Shown in pieces: positions 1 to 10,544 of a stretch of 34,282 bases of DNA. Source of the stretch: Novosphingobium rosa NBRC 15208. Lineage in GTDB: Bacteria; Pseudomonadota; Alphaproteobacteria; Sphingomonadales; Sphingomonadaceae. The stretch lies in the NCBI RefSeq assembly GCF_001598555.1, contig NZ_BCZE01000033.1, forward strand, positions 1 through 34,282, given 5' to 3'. The stretch's first letter is position 1. Every line of letters starts with the position of its first letter. The position numbers and the translations under genes are program-made. Under the pieces are notes generated by a model that did no database searches, had not been told where the DNA came from, and saw only the letters and a program-made list of their open reading frames with translations.

Positions 1-3160
<3,160 letters not shown>

Positions 3161-3161
3161 C

Positions 3162-3177
3162 GGACGGTTTTCCGTCC
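3162..3177 (+). terminator. Small GC-rich hairpin after the racemase-like gene (weak terminator or attenuator)
   Basis: GGACGG-TTTT-CCGTCC is a perfect 6-bp stem with a 4-base loop starting one base after the TGA at 3158-3160. It has no real T-run, so it may only pause transcription or protect the upstream mRNA. A near-identical hairpin core occurs at 6586-6599, again just after a stop codon. Confidence 0.4.
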
Positions 3178-3220
3178 CTTGGATCAAAGCCTTGAGCAGG
3201 CGAGAACCGGCAGGTCATCA

Positions 3221-3234
3221 TTGTTCCGGAACAA
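3221..3234. promoter_or_regulatory. Perfect 14-bp palindrome (TTGTTCCGGAACAA)
   Basis: TTGTTCCGGAACAA is a perfect inverted repeat ending four bases before the ATG at 3239. Its half-site (TTGTT/AACAA) resembles the outer part of the FadR-like operator seen elsewhere in the window, but the spacer differs. It may be an operator, or it may form a small hairpin at the ribosome-binding site. Confidence 0.4.
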
Positions 3235-3238
3235 GCCC

Positions 3239-4360
3239 ATGCTGATCAGTTTCGACGATTACCCGCTGCACCAGACCGCCGAGCCGCTGTCCTACCTCGC
3301 CTCGTCGGAGCGCAACATGTATGCGCGCTATTGGTACAATGGCTATGATTTCAATGGCGATTTTTACATCGGCGTGGCCTTCGCCGCCTATCCCAACCGC
3401 GAGGTGATGGATGGCGCGGTCTCCATCGTGCGCAAGGATGGCACGCAGCATTCCTTCCGCGCCTCGCGGCGGTTGCGGGGGGATCGCACCGATCTTCACG
3501 CCGGGCCGATGCGCCATGAGATTGTCGAGCCGATGCGGGCGGTGCGGATCACCGTCGCGCCGAATGACACCGGCTTCGCATGCGATCTGACCTTCCACGC
3601 CAACACCATCGCCCATGAAGAGCCCGCCGATCATATGAAGCAGGGCCTGCGCACCGTGGCGCAGATGAAGCGCTTCACCCAGTTCGGGCGTTGGGAAGGC
3701 TATATCATCGTCCATGGCGAGCGGCAGGACATCGACATCCGCACCACCTATGGCACGAAGGACCGCTCATGGGGCTGGCGCTGGACCGGCGAGCCCGAGC
3801 AGGGCGTCAGCCGCGACATTCCCGAGCAGTTCTTCTGGCTCTGGGCCCCGATCCACTGGCAGGACCGCTGCACCCATTGGGGCCAGCACGAATATGCCGA
3901 CAGCAAGCGCTGGAAGGAATTCGCGCAGGTCTTCCGAACCTTCCCGGTGCAAAGCGGTTTCGATCCGCTGGATGAGGGGCAGGTGGAGGCGGCGCTTTGC
4001 GGCGATCACCGTCTGGACTTCGCCAAGGGCAGCCGCCTGATCAGCCGCGCCGAGATCGACACCGTTTACAGGGACGGGCGCAAGGAGACTTTCCTGCTCG
4101 AACCGCTGCTGCGCTATCACATGTATGGCACTGGCTATAACCACCCCGAATGGGGCCACGGCTTCTACAAGGGCGAGGAAGCCCACACGCTGGAAAGCTG
4201 GAACATCAACGAGATCGACCGCAACGCGCCGCAGTTCATGCATGTGCAGCAGGTCGTCCGAGCGACCTGCGGCGATCAGGTGGGCGTGGGTGTGCTGGAG
4301 CAATATATCGTCGGCCCGCATCAGCGTTATGGGCTGCAGGGCTTCCTCGATCCGGTGTGA
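3239..4360 (+). CDS. Uncharacterised AttH/CrtC-lipocalin-like protein
   Basis: 373-aa soluble protein without signal peptide or membrane segment, rich in Trp and Tyr and predicted mostly beta. It is a paralogue of the protein at 26156-27364: both share a REVMDG/RGVMDG segment, an EIVEP/EIIEP segment, and a GER...T(Y)xxKDRSWGWR / GER...YRDHSWGVR block near the middle. The pattern fits the poorly described families I recall as DUF7064/DUF7065, which resemble AttH/CrtC lipocalins; CrtC hydrates isoprenoid double bonds. That fold match is from memory and needs a profile search. ATG 3239 is preferred over the TTG at 3179 because the paralogue has a similarly short N-terminus. No strong ribosome-binding site is visible. 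It lies between the racemase-like and dehydrogenase genes. Confidence 0.7.
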   Translation: MLISFDDYPLHQTAEPLSYLASSERNMYARYWYNGYDFNGDFYIGVAFAAYPNREVMDGAVSIVRKDGTQHSFRASRRLRGDRTDLHAGPMRHEIVEPMRAVRITVAPNDTGFACDLTFHANTIAHEEPADHMKQGLRTVAQMKRFTQFGRWEGYIIVHGERQDIDIRTTYGTKDRSWGWRWTGEPEQGVSRDIPEQFFWLWAPIHWQDRCTHWGQHEYADSKRWKEFAQVFRTFPVQSGFDPLDEGQVEAALCGDHRLDFAKGSRLISRAEIDTVYRDGRKETFLLEPLLRYHMYGTGYNHPEWGHGFYKGEEAHTLESWNINEIDRNAPQFMHVQQVVRATCGDQVGVGVLEQYIVGPHQRYGLQGFLDPV

Positions 4361-4401
4361 GCGCCTCCGCGCGACATTCGGATCATCGGGAGGCAAGGTT
4401 T

Positions 4402-5478
4402 ATGCGTGCAGCGCTGTTCCATGAAGGGCGTTTTTCTATTCAGCGGCTGGCAGAACCGTCGCCGGGGGCGGGGCATCTGCTGGTGCGCCCCATTGCCTGC
4501 GGGATTTGCGGCAGCGATCTCTCCATCCGCAAGGACGCGCCGCATCTGTGCGATGTGCTGCATCGCGCCGGTTTTCGCGGCTTTATGGACCCGGCCCAGC
4601 CCGTGGTGATGGGGCACGAATTCGTCTGCGAGGTGCTGGATAGAGGCAAGGATGCCCGCAAGTTTGCCAAAGGGCAGCGGCTGGTGGCCTTGCCCTTTCT
4701 GCAGGATGCGCGGGGCGGCTTGCAGCTGCTGGGCTATTCCAATGCCTACAATGGCGCTTTCGCCGAGATGATGCTGATCGATGAGGCCAGCGCTCTGCCC
4801 GTGCCCGATGTGGTGGACGACGATCTGGCTGCCCTGACCGAGCCGCTGGCCGTGGCGGTGCACGCTGTGGCGGCGGCCCGCCCGGATAAGGACTGTGCCT
4901 TTGGCGTGGTGGGCTGCGGCCCGGTGGGGCTTTTCGTGATCGCGCGGCTGAAGGCTCTGGGGCTGGGGCCGGTGATCGCCATCGAGCCCGATCCCGCCCG
5001 TCGCGCGCTGGCCGAGCAACTGGGCGCCGATGTGGTCACGGCTCCTGACGATCCCGGCAATGACCGATGGTGGGCCGGACAGGGGCTGCCGGTGGGCCTT
5101 TCCGATGCGATGGCGGTGGACCCGGTCACGCGGCGGCGCAGCCGGGCGGTGATCTTCGACTGTGTGGGCAAGCCGGGCTTGCTGATGGGCATTGCCAGGG
5201 GCGCTCCGGTGGGGGCGACGATCATCGGCATCGGCACCTGCAAGGATGACGACCGCATCGAACCGGCCTTCCTGCTGCAAAAGGGCCTGTGCCTGCATTT
5301 TGTCTTCGCCTATTCGCCCGCCGAATTTGGCGAGGCGCTGGCGATGATCGCCAGGGCGCCGGGCCACCTTGCCGCCATGGTCAGCCGACAGGTGGGGCTG
5401 GGCGACCTGGACGCCACTTTCGATGCTCTGGCGCGGGGCGGGGGCGATGTGAAGGTGCTGGTGCGCCCCGACCTCTAA
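4402..5478 (+). CDS. Zinc-dependent alcohol dehydrogenase (MDR superfamily) lacking the structural-zinc lobe
   Basis: 358-aa medium-chain dehydrogenase/reductase oxidising an alcohol with NAD(P). Catalytic zinc ligands are visible: Cys36 in GICGSD, His72-Glu73 in VMGHEF, and the TEPLAVAVHAV helix. The Rossmann motif is GVVGCGPVGLFV, followed by an acidic residue in AIEPD that favours NAD. The four-cysteine structural zinc lobe, normally around residues 95-115, is absent; that stretch contains no Cys. ATG 4402 is preceded by GGGAGGCAAGG, a good ribosome-binding site. The stop codon overlaps the stop of the convergent SDR gene by three bases. It is the last gene of the first plus-strand block. 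The substrate is unknown; a terpenoid-like alcohol is possible. Confidence 0.88.
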   Translation: MRAALFHEGRFSIQRLAEPSPGAGHLLVRPIACGICGSDLSIRKDAPHLCDVLHRAGFRGFMDPAQPVVMGHEFVCEVLDRGKDARKFAKGQRLVALPFLQDARGGLQLLGYSNAYNGAFAEMMLIDEASALPVPDVVDDDLAALTEPLAVAVHAVAAARPDKDCAFGVVGCGPVGLFVIARLKALGLGPVIAIEPDPARRALAEQLGADVVTAPDDPGNDRWWAGQGLPVGLSDAMAVDPVTRRRSRAVIFDCVGKPGLLMGIARGAPVGATIIGIGTCKDDDRIEPAFLLQKGLCLHFVFAYSPAEFGEALAMIARAPGHLAAMVSRQVGLGDLDATFDALARGGGDVKVLVRPDL

Positions 5479-6524
5479 AGGTTCTGCAGCGTATCGAGCT
5501 GGTCGCGCCGCACGATGCGCGCCGGGCCATCCTGATGCCCGCCGCCGCGCTGGGCGAGGGCGGCAAGAATGGCATCGTCGGCGCTGAAATCATAGGTGTA
5601 ACGCTCGCGCCCGCCCTCGCGGAACCAGCGGTAGGAATCGGCCAGACCTTCCGCCAGCGTCATCTGCGGTTCCCAGCCCAGATCGCGGCGGATTTTGGCG
5701 ATGTCGAACACCATGGAGCCCCGGCTCGCCTCCAGCCAATGCACGATGGGTGAGCGTAAATCTTCGGGCAGATCATCGGGCATGCGGATGATCTGCGGCG
5801 ACACGCCCACCGCCTGCGCCATCAGCTGCATGTAACCGGCAATGCTGGAAAACTGCCCGCCCGCCACATTGTAGGTCTGCCCCGCCGCCACAGGCTTGCC
5901 CAGCACCGCGCAAAGCGCGCGCGCCGCATCGCCGGTGTGGATGAAATGGACCATCGCCTCCACCTTGCCCGCGATCAGCAGGGGGCGCCCTTCCTCCAGC
6001 CGCTTGAAGGTGCCGGGTTCGCGCGTGACGGCGGGGCTCATCGGGCCGCAGGTATGGGCGACGCGCAGGGCGGTGAAGGGCAGGCCGTTTTCGGCGTATT
6101 CTTGCGCCAGCAGCGCCTCGCAGGCCACCTTGCCCGCCGCATAGGCGCCATACAGCGCCGTGGCCGCATCCTTGCCGACCGCGCTGTCTTCGCCCACCGG
6201 CTGGGCGGCGGCCAGCTCATAGACCGCGATGGAGGAGGTGAAGACAAAATGCTTCACCCGCCCGCGAAACAGATCGAGCATCGGCCGCAGATGGTCGGGC
6301 GTGTAGGCGGTGTTGTCGAACACGGCGTCGAAACTGTCACGCAGCGGGCCCAGCAGGCGTTCCAGCACGCCCGCTTCATGGCGCTGCCCATGCAGGCGGG
6401 TGACACCTGCGGGCAGCGGCACCTCATGGCTGTTGAGCACGGTGACCTTGTGGCCCTGCGCCACCAGCTCTTCCACCAGTCGCAGCCCGATATAGCGGTT
6501 GCCGCCCATCACCAGCACATTCAT
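5475..6524 (-). CDS. Atypical NAD-dependent epimerase/dehydratase (extended SDR)
   Basis: 349-aa Rossmann-fold protein of the extended/atypical SDR superfamily. The dinucleotide motif is MGGNRYIG (residues 6-13), the GGxxxxG variant seen in CSP41/isoflavone-reductase-like members rather than the usual GxxGxxG. The active-site pair is Tyr128-x-x-x-Lys132 (YAAGK), with FTSS at 95-98 supplying the Ser/Thr. The C-terminus carries the DLGWEP block typical of sugar-nucleotide-type epimerases. A clear ribosome-binding site (AGGAG) precedes the ATG. It is the last gene of the dikinase cassette, separated from the SnoaL-like gene by 81 bp. Its stop (5475-5477) interlocks with that of the convergent dehydrogenase. 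The likely role is oxidoreduction or dehydration of a pathway intermediate. Confidence 0.85.
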   Translation of the reverse strand: MNVLVMGGNRYIGLRLVEELVAQGHKVTVLNSHEVPLPAGVTRLHGQRHEAGVLERLLGPLRDSFDAVFDNTAYTPDHLRPMLDLFRGRVKHFVFTSSIAVYELAAAQPVGEDSAVGKDAATALYGAYAAGKVACEALLAQEYAENGLPFTALRVAHTCGPMSPAVTREPGTFKRLEEGRPLLIAGKVEAMVHFIHTGDAARALCAVLGKPVAAGQTYNVAGGQFSSIAGYMQLMAQAVGVSPQIIRMPDDLPEDLRSPIVHWLEASRGSMVFDIAKIRRDLGWEPQMTLAEGLADSYRWFREGGRERYTYDFSADDAILAALAQRGGGHQDGPARIVRRDQLDTLQNL

Positions 6525-6585
6525 CTGTCCAAGCTCCTGCTGTCGTTGCGCCCGATGGTGCGCGATCTGGCAGGCAAGACCCAGA

Positions 6586-6599
6586 GACGGCTTTCCGTC
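6586..6599 (-). repeat. Small hairpin GACGG-N4-CCGTC after the SnoaL-like gene
   Basis: A perfect 5-bp stem with a 4-base loop, 7 bases after the minus-strand stop at 6606. Its core nearly matches the hairpin at 3162-3177. There is no T-run; it is possibly an mRNA-end or pausing element. Confidence 0.35.
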
Positions 6600-6605
6600 A
6601 GGCGC

Positions 6606-7175
6606 TCAGGGCTGGAAGCGGCCTGCGAAATAGCTGGCGTCCCCGGCATGGCGCAGTGGCACGGTGGGCATGGCGGCGGGAAGGCCACCCTCTGTGATCC
6701 CGGCCTGTTGCTGCACGCGGGTCCATTCGATGATCGGTTGCATGGTGAGGATACGCCACTCGCCCTCGCGCCGCGCCATCTCGACGGCATAGCGCGCGCC
6801 GATCAGCAGTTCATACCGCGCGCCCGGCGCCAGATCTGCCAGCATGGCCGGGCCCAGCACGCCTTCCAGCACCTCCGGCGTATCGGCCAGCAGCTGCCAG
6901 CCGGTGGCATAGGCCTCGACCAGCGCGCTGTCGCCCGAGACTGTGATGAGCATGTTGGTGACGGAATGCATCACCCGCTCGAAGCAGCTGCCCAGCAGGC
7001 CGAAAAGCGGGCCGACGAAGTCGCTGGCAGGCCCCGCCACCGGCCCGCCCAGATACTGCCCATCGGGCCAGAAGGCGGTACGTTCCAGCGCTTCATCACC
7101 CCGGTCGACGGCGCGGAAATGGCGCAGCAGGCAGTGGCGGATGGCCTCGCGGGCGAGCAGCTCGTCCGGCGTCAT
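6606..7175 (-). CDS. SnoaL-like / NTF2-fold protein
   Basis: 189-aa soluble protein with the layout of the SnoaL-like polyketide-cyclase/NTF2 superfamily: an N-terminal helical part (LLAREAIRHCLLRHFRAVDRGD), a FWPDGQY strand, then a beta-rich part with MHSVTNMLITVSGDSALVEAYA and YEMARREGEWRILTM-type strands. Family members are isomerases, dehydratases, hydroxylating-dioxygenase small subunits or steroid isomerase-like proteins. The His in MHSVTN is a plausible active-site residue. The ATG overlaps the stop of the BCCP-like gene by 4 bp (ATGA), so it belongs to the dikinase cassette. No specific reaction can be assigned from sequence alone. Confidence 0.78.
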   Translation of the reverse strand: MTPDELLAREAIRHCLLRHFRAVDRGDEALERTAFWPDGQYLGGPVAGPASDFVGPLFGLLGSCFERVMHSVTNMLITVSGDSALVEAYATGWQLLADTPEVLEGVLGPAMLADLAPGARYELLIGARYAVEMARREGEWRILTMQPIIEWTRVQQQAGITEGGLPAAMPTVPLRHAGDASYFAGRFQP

Positions 7176-7555
7176 CCGTGCAGCGTCAGCAAGGTCTGGC
7201 CGTATTCCACCAGCGCGCCGGGGGCGACATGCTGCTCGGCCACGATGCCATCGCTGGCGGCGAGCAAGGGTGCCTGACGGTCCAGCACGCGCAACTGCCC
7301 GACCGCCTCACCGGCGCGCACCTGACTGCCGACAGCCGCCAGATCGACCACCGTGGCCAGATGGGGCGCGGCCAGAGCACTGGCGGTTGAAGGCTTTGCC
7401 GGTGGCGCGGCCCGGGCCGGGGCACGGTGAGACGCATCGCGGGAGAAGAAGATCTCCAGCGCCTCGGTGCGGATATGGCAGCTGCGGGCCTTGCTGTGCT
7501 GGAACTGGCGCAGCAGGGCGCGGGCTTCATGGAAGGGATGGGCTGTTTCAGTCAT
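7172..7555 (-). CDS. BCCP-like biotinyl/lipoyl-domain protein lacking the biotinylation lysine
   Basis: 127 aa. The N-terminal half (LLRQFQHS, HIRTEALEIFFSRD) matches the N-terminus of the bona fide BCCP at 17884-18393 (LIRQFQGS, HIKAAGLELFLARD). The C-terminal half is a biotinyl/lipoyl barrel, with AVGSQVRAGEAVG and SDGIVAEQHVAPGALVEYGQ. Gap-free alignment of the two barrels puts Leu91-Asp92 where the BCCP has Met131-Lys132 (RVLDRQ against EVMKLF), so it cannot be biotinylated or lipoylated there. It overlaps the end of the dikinase gene by 8 bp and has GGGAG as ribosome-binding site. It could be a structural or decoy carrier domain, a scaffold for the dikinase, or a small-molecule binder. 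It is intact, not a pseudogene. Confidence 0.8.
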   Translation of the reverse strand: MTETAHPFHEARALLRQFQHSKARSCHIRTEALEIFFSRDASHRAPARAAPPAKPSTASALAAPHLATVVDLAAVGSQVRAGEAVGQLRVLDRQAPLLAASDGIVAEQHVAPGALVEYGQTLLTLHG

Positions 7556-9101
7556 GGACCGCTCCCAGTGTTTTCAGATCGGCCTCGGCGGGCTGGGTGG
7601 TGAATTTGTCATTGCCCGCCTGCGCGGCCCATGCCAGCAATTGCCCGAGGAAGGGGTGCTCCTCGGCGCGCGGCGCCACCATGGGCAGGGCTCCGGCATA
7701 GACGGCGCCCTCGCCATCGATAGTCACCACCTGCCCGGCCAGCGCCAGCACGCCCGTGCCGCAGCCGACCACGCAGGGGCGGCCCAGCGCCCGGCTGACC
7801 ACCGCCGCATGGCTGGTGGCGCCGCCTTGCGCGGTGATGATCGCTTTGGCCGCGATCATGCCGTGGATGTCGTCGGGGCTGGTGGTCTCGCGGGCCAGAA
7901 TGATCGCCTCGCCCGCTGCGGCGCGGCGTTCGGCCTCGTCCGGGCTGGTCACCACGAGGCCGCTGGCCACGCCGGGGCAGGCGCCTTCGCCCGTGGCGAC
8001 AGCCTGCAGCCCTGCCGTCGCGCCCTCGGCCAGACGGGGGCGCAGCAATTCGCGGGCCTGTTCGGGCGTCACCCGGTCGAGCGCTTCGCTCTGGGTGATG
8101 AGGCCTTCATGCACCATCTCGACAGCGCAGCGCGCGGCCGCTTCGGGCGCGCGTTTGGCCGAGCGGGCCTGAAGCAGATAGAGCCGCCCCTTCTGCACGG
8201 TGAACTCGATATCCTGCATATCGCGCGAGTCCGCCTCCAGCCTTTCGCTGGCGATCAGCAGCTGGTCATGGGCCGCGCCGACCCGCTCATGCATGGCTTC
8301 CAGACGCAGCGGGGTGAACTTGCCCGAGACCACATCCTCGCCCTGTGCCTGAGGCAGATATTCGCCGAAAGGCGCGCGGGCGCCGGTCAGCGGATTGCGG
8401 CTGAAGAGGACGCCGGTGCCGCTGTCGGCATCCAGATTGCCGAAGACCATCACCTGCAGGGTGACGGCGGTGCCCAGATCGTCGGCAATGCCATTGTGCT
8501 GGCGGTATTTGCGGGCGCGGCGGCTGTTCCAGCTGTCGAAGACGGCGCGCACGGCGGCCAGCAGCTGGGCGCGCGGGTCGTCGGGCAGAGCCTGCCCGGC
8601 GGCTTGGGAGATGGTGTCGCGCCATTGGGCCGGGGTGGCGCCCTCTTCCAGATGCACCGGCGTTTTCAGCACGATGCTGGCATAGAGTTCCAGAAAGCGC
8701 CGATGGGTGTCCCGCGCGAAAGCGCTCTGGCCGGTTTCGGCGGCCAGCGCCGCCTCGGTGGCTTCGGTGATGCCCAGATTGAGCACCGTATCCATCATCC
8801 CCGGCATGGAAATCGCCGCGCCCGAGCGCACGGACAGCAGCAGCGGCGCCTGACCACCCCCGAACTGCCGCCCGGTTTCGGCCTCCAGCCAGGCCAGACC
8901 CTCGGCTATTTCGGCTTCCAGCCCCTCGGGCAGGCCGCTGCTCTGATAGGCGGCGCAGGCTTTGGTGGTGATGACGAAAGCGGGGGGCACGGTCAGCCCC
9001 ATCGAGAGCATGCGCGCAATCGACCAGGCCTTCCCGCCCACCAGCGCCCGGTCGGGCATGGCCGAGCCATCCAGCTTCAATGTCCAGTCATGTGTCATCA
9101 T
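7548..9101 (-). CDS. Short PPDK/PEP-synthase-like dikinase (ATP-grasp + phosphohistidine domain only)
   Basis: 517-aa protein. The N-terminal two thirds match the PPDK ATP-grasp domain (LVGGKAWSIARMLSMGLTVPPAFVITT; SVRSGAAISMPGMMDTVLNLG; GVLFSRNPLTGA; DIEFTVQKGRLYLLQAR). This is followed by the swivelling phosphohistidine domain with GGATSHAAVVSRALGRP, phospho-acceptor His431. The roughly 350-residue C-terminal PEP/pyruvate barrel of full PPDK (about 870 aa) is absent, so the phosphoryl acceptor must be bound elsewhere, as in split dikinases such as phenylphosphate synthase. Comparable short PPDK-like proteins exist in actinobacteria (M. tuberculosis Rv1127c, from memory). The ATG overlaps the stop of the upstream companion (ATGA). 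The likely reaction is ATP + acceptor to AMP + Pi + phospho-acceptor; the acceptor is unknown. Confidence 0.88.
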   Translation of the reverse strand: MMTHDWTLKLDGSAMPDRALVGGKAWSIARMLSMGLTVPPAFVITTKACAAYQSSGLPEGLEAEIAEGLAWLEAETGRQFGGGQAPLLLSVRSGAAISMPGMMDTVLNLGITEATEAALAAETGQSAFARDTHRRFLELYASIVLKTPVHLEEGATPAQWRDTISQAAGQALPDDPRAQLLAAVRAVFDSWNSRRARKYRQHNGIADDLGTAVTLQVMVFGNLDADSGTGVLFSRNPLTGARAPFGEYLPQAQGEDVVSGKFTPLRLEAMHERVGAAHDQLLIASERLEADSRDMQDIEFTVQKGRLYLLQARSAKRAPEAAARCAVEMVHEGLITQSEALDRVTPEQARELLRPRLAEGATAGLQAVATGEGACPGVASGLVVTSPDEAERRAAAGEAIILARETTSPDDIHGMIAAKAIITAQGGATSHAAVVSRALGRPCVVGCGTGVLALAGQVVTIDGEGAVYAGALPMVAPRAEEHPFLGQLLAWAAQAGNDKFTTQPAEADLKTLGAVHD

Positions 9102-9700
9102 TCGACCCTTTCGCGGCCCATGATGCGCAGCAGATCCTCATGCAGTTCGAACCACACGGTGTGATAGCTGTCGCGGTGAATGTCGCTGACCCAGGCGATG
9201 TCGCCGCCCTCGGCGCGGTCAAGCGCGGCCTCCAGCTTGCGACCATAGATCGCCATGCGCGGCAGGGCGCTGGCCAGACCGGAGAGCACCGGCTCGGCGC
9301 GTTCATGCAGAGTGCCGAGGCGGTCGATCACGCGGTCGTCATAGGCCTGGTCGCTGTGATCGTTGGCGCGCCTTTCGCCGCGCAGCTCGATGGTCTGCCA
9401 GTCGGTGATGACCTGCTTGAGGTCGGGGTTGATCCGCTCGAAACCGTGATAGGCCTCGGCAAAGCCCTTGTCCTCGCGCAGGGGGGCGAAGATGCGGTCA
9501 TAGCTGGCCTGAAGCGCCACGCGGGCCAGAGGCGTGAGGCTGAAGGCGCCGCGCGTTTCGACCGCGCGCCCCGTGGCCAGAGCCTGAGCCAGTTGCGCCT
9601 CTGCGGAGGCGGGCGACAGGCCGGTCAGCTCCGCCACGGCCTCGGCCCCGGCATAGCGCTTGATGGCAAGGCCGTGCAGGGCCAGATGTCTTGCGTCCAT
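9098..9700 (-). CDS. Uncharacterised dikinase-associated protein with winged-helix-like N-terminus
   Basis: 200-aa protein I cannot assign to a named family. Residues about 1-65 look like a winged-helix or MarR-like fold (AEAVAELTGLSPASAEAQLAQAL, then TRGAFSLTPLARVAL). The C-terminal part is helical and charged, with conserved-looking DIHRDSYHTVWFELHEDLL just before the end. It is sandwiched between the two swivel-domain genes. Its ATG overlaps the upstream stop (TGATG) with GGGAGA as ribosome-binding site, and its stop overlaps the dikinase ATG. An in-frame start 24 bases further upstream has no such signal. The tight coupling suggests a subunit or acceptor-binding partner of the dikinase rather than a free transcription factor. 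Confidence 0.75.
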   Translation of the reverse strand: MDARHLALHGLAIKRYAGAEAVAELTGLSPASAEAQLAQALATGRAVETRGAFSLTPLARVALQASYDRIFAPLREDKGFAEAYHGFERINPDLKQVITDWQTIELRGERRANDHSDQAYDDRVIDRLGTLHERAEPVLSGLASALPRMAIYGRKLEAALDRAEGGDIAWVSDIHRDSYHTVWFELHEDLLRIMGRERVE

Positions 9701-10464
9701 CACTGCTCTCCCGCCAGTTTCCACACCCGTCCGGTGCGGTCGGTGCCCGATTGGTAATCCTCCGTGGTGCGCGGCGCGGCGGAAGCCTCCATGCAGACGG
9801 TGTCGCCATCGGCGATCCCCGAAAGCTTGCTGTTCATGAAGCAGGGGATGCCATATTCGCGGCTGAGAATGCCCAGATGCGAGCGCACCGTGCCGCCGGC
9901 GCAGAGCACCCCGGCAAATTGTTCGAGAATGGGCGCGGTGAGCGTGCCACCCGAATCGTCGATGATGGCGATGGTGCCGGCGGGCACGCCATCGGCCAGC
10001 CAGGCCAGCACGCGTTCATTGCTGCGGATGTAGCGTGCGGTGCCGGTGATGTTGGCGTTGTGGCGCACCACATTGTCGCCCTGACCGCAGAGGGTGCGGC
10101 CTTCGGCATCGGCTGGGGCGGTGATGGCGTCGGGGTGGTCGAAGGTGACGGCATCGGCGCCGCCGCTGCCGCCCTTGTAGATTTCCGGGCGTTCGGCCAG
10201 CGAGATCGCCGCCGACCAGTCGAAGCGATGGCCGCTTTCCAGCAGGGCGGCTTCCACCGCCGCCACATCGGCTTGCGAGATGCCGCAATCCTGCGCCGAG
10301 TCGGTCTGTGCGAAGACGAAATCGTCAAATCCCTTGCCGCCTGCCGCGATATGGGCGGCCAGTTTGCGGCGCACACTCTGGTGCAAAAGCGCCAGAGTCG
10401 CCTCGACGACAGGGCTGGCGGGCGGGAATGCTGCATGCATCCCATCGATGGGCAATCGGGCCAT
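9700..10464 (-). CDS. Stand-alone PEP-utilising (phosphohistidine swivel) domain protein
   Basis: 254-aa protein whose C-terminal half carries a PEP-utilising mobile-domain signature: GGTVRSHLGILSREYGIP, then GIADGDTVCMEA. The presumed phospho-acceptor is His196. The N-terminal half (about 120 residues) is unrecognised and helical. It has no ATP-grasp of its own, yet it is first in the cassette that encodes a complete ATP-grasp/swivel dikinase, so the cassette holds two swivel domains. ATG 10464 was chosen for its GGAGAG ribosome-binding site 8 bases upstream; an ATG at 10503 and a TTG at 10602 are in frame but lack one. Transcription probably starts in the operator-bearing region 10465-10668 shared with surE. 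It may relay phosphate to the final acceptor. Confidence 0.78.
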   Translation of the reverse strand: MARLPIDGMHAAFPPASPVVEATLALLHQSVRRKLAAHIAAGGKGFDDFVFAQTDSAQDCGISQADVAAVEAALLESGHRFDWSAAISLAERPEIYKGGSGGADAVTFDHPDAITAPADAEGRTLCGQGDNVVRHNANITGTARYIRSNERVLAWLADGVPAGTIAIIDDSGGTLTAPILEQFAGVLCAGGTVRSHLGILSREYGIPCFMNSKLSGIADGDTVCMEASAAPRTTEDYQSGTDRTGRVWKLAGEQ

Positions 10465-10544
10465 TTCAGCGCTCTCCACGTCTTGTTTCACCTGTTTTCC
10501 CATGGATGGGACTCTGTGGCGACTGACGATTTTCTGTGTGGTGA

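Noticed and set aside
7172..7555. Lipoyl carrier or GcvH-like protein
   Set aside because: No lysine is present at the hairpin position, and the N-terminal segment matches the local BCCP instead.
7467..9164. Long open frame on the plus strand (565 codons) opposite the dikinase gene
   Set aside because: Shadow of the dikinase gene; its translation is Gly/Ala/His-rich without domains.
7172..10464. Direct equivalence of the dikinase cassette with phenylphosphate synthase
   Set aside because: The domain split differs (ATP-grasp and swivel are on one chain here), there is an extra swivel protein, and no UbiD-like phenylphosphate carboxylase genes are present.
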